Assembly: GCF_024448335.1 (NCBI RefSeq)
Contig: NZ_JAMOHM010000002.1
Span: 310,001-374,000 of the forward strand
DNA length: 64,000 nucleotides
Direction: 5' to 3'
Source of the DNA: Stutzerimonas frequens
GTDB taxonomy: Bacteria > Pseudomonadota > Gammaproteobacteria > Pseudomonadales > Pseudomonadaceae
Position 1 is the stretch's first letter, and every line of letters starts with the position of its first letter. The translations under genes and the position numbers were made by a program. The notes beneath the pieces were generated by a model that saw only the letters and a list, made by a program, of their open reading frames with translations, made no database searches and had not been told where the DNA came from. Positions 63,717-64,000 of the stretch are shown here, piece by piece.

Positions 63717-64000
63717 TCATTGCACCCAACGCGGATAGAAGCCGAGCGCGGCCTGAATGTCGGCATCGCGCAACGCCGCCACACCCTGTGGCGCACTGCC
63801 CTGCTCGCGGTCACCGCGGAAGAAGAATCGACGGCCGTCGGCCAGGGTCAGGTACAGGCCGACCGCACCGTGCTCGGTCAGCGGCACCAGTACCAGCTGC
63901 CCGTCGCCGAACACATCGAGACTTTGCCCATGTCCGAGATAAGGCCGCGGCTCGAATTGCAGGGGCTGCCAATCGATCGGATGGCGGAACTGGCTCGGCA
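63717..64000 (-). CDS. Hypothetical protein, C-terminal part (cut by window edge)
   Basis: The last 94 codons of a minus-strand gene whose start lies beyond the window. The visible peptide runs SQFRHPIDWQPLQFEPRP, then VLVPLTEHGAVGLYLTLADG, and ends ALRDADIQAALGFYPRWVQ. It has beta-rich character, with no catalytic motif or TM segment. No family recognised. A T-rich tract at 63693-63704 lies just downstream on the plus strand. Confidence 0.55.
   Translation of the reverse strand, partial: PSQFRHPIDWQPLQFEPRPYLGHGQSLDVFGDGQLVLVPLTEHGAVGLYLTLADGRRFFFRGDREQGSAPQGVAALRDADIQAALGFYPRWVQ

Overview
The window reads as a chromosomal segment of a high-GC gammaproteobacterium of the Pseudomonas lineage, most likely the P. 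stutzeri group (Stutzerimonas). The genus call rests on gene order and protein similarity recalled from memory: relA-rlmD-cysM beside gacS, the dsbG/tlpA-like/dsbD2 operon divergent from its own two-component system (the PA2476-PA2480 layout of P. aeruginosa), opgGH, lrgAB and ccoG. The species is an inference. No rRNA, tRNA, CRISPR array, phage or insertion sequence was seen. Coding density is high; the largest non-coding gap is 300 bases (59074-59373).

1-9.5 kb is a housekeeping/global-regulation block: relA (5' part), rlmD and cysM on the minus strand, an ArgP-like regulator divergent from a TRIC-family membrane protein, the hybrid kinase GacS and the tRNA modification enzyme MnmC. 9.5-18.5 kb holds small exported proteins (a monoheme DUF3365 protein, a CigR-like protein), a TauE/SafE permease, a DUF1127 protein divergent from a LysR regulator, a DEAD-box helicase, PpiA and a FemAB-like acyltransferase. 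18.6-27.4 kb holds an OprO/P porin, TcdA, DapE-RlmA, a cold-shock protein with a readable promoter and long leader, and a three-gene ABC system resembling GldA/GldF/GldG.

27.5-30.7 kb looks accessory: two GNAT acetyltransferases, a class D beta-lactamase, a methyltransferase and a small membrane protein, preceded by a perfect 16-bp inverted repeat. PlsB and small genes follow.

34.7-47.2 kb is the most distinctive part, an envelope redox and copper block. dsbD2-tlpA-like-dsbG is divergent from an OmpR-type regulator and kinase. That kinase abuts copS tail to tail with no spacer. copRS is divergent from copZ-like, copG (DUF411), copA (multicopper oxidase), a Met/His-rich small exported protein, copB and a cytochrome c with a His-rich tail. 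Two sites match the pseudomonad CopR motif as I recall it (one exactly), and a MerR/CueR-type promoter precedes the copZ-like gene. CopA, the small protein, CopB and the cytochrome each carry Met/His-rich disordered stretches, which suggests periplasmic copper relay or oxidation.

47.2-64 kb contains wrbA-pirin with an orphan LysR-type palindrome, an FKBP isomerase, bglX-opgG-opgH (osmoregulated periplasmic glucan synthesis with a GH3 glucosidase), a PhzF-like protein, lrgAB, ccoG, a GntR/aminotransferase fusion regulator, a PAS-GAF-GGDEF diguanylate cyclase and a partial unknown gene at the right edge.
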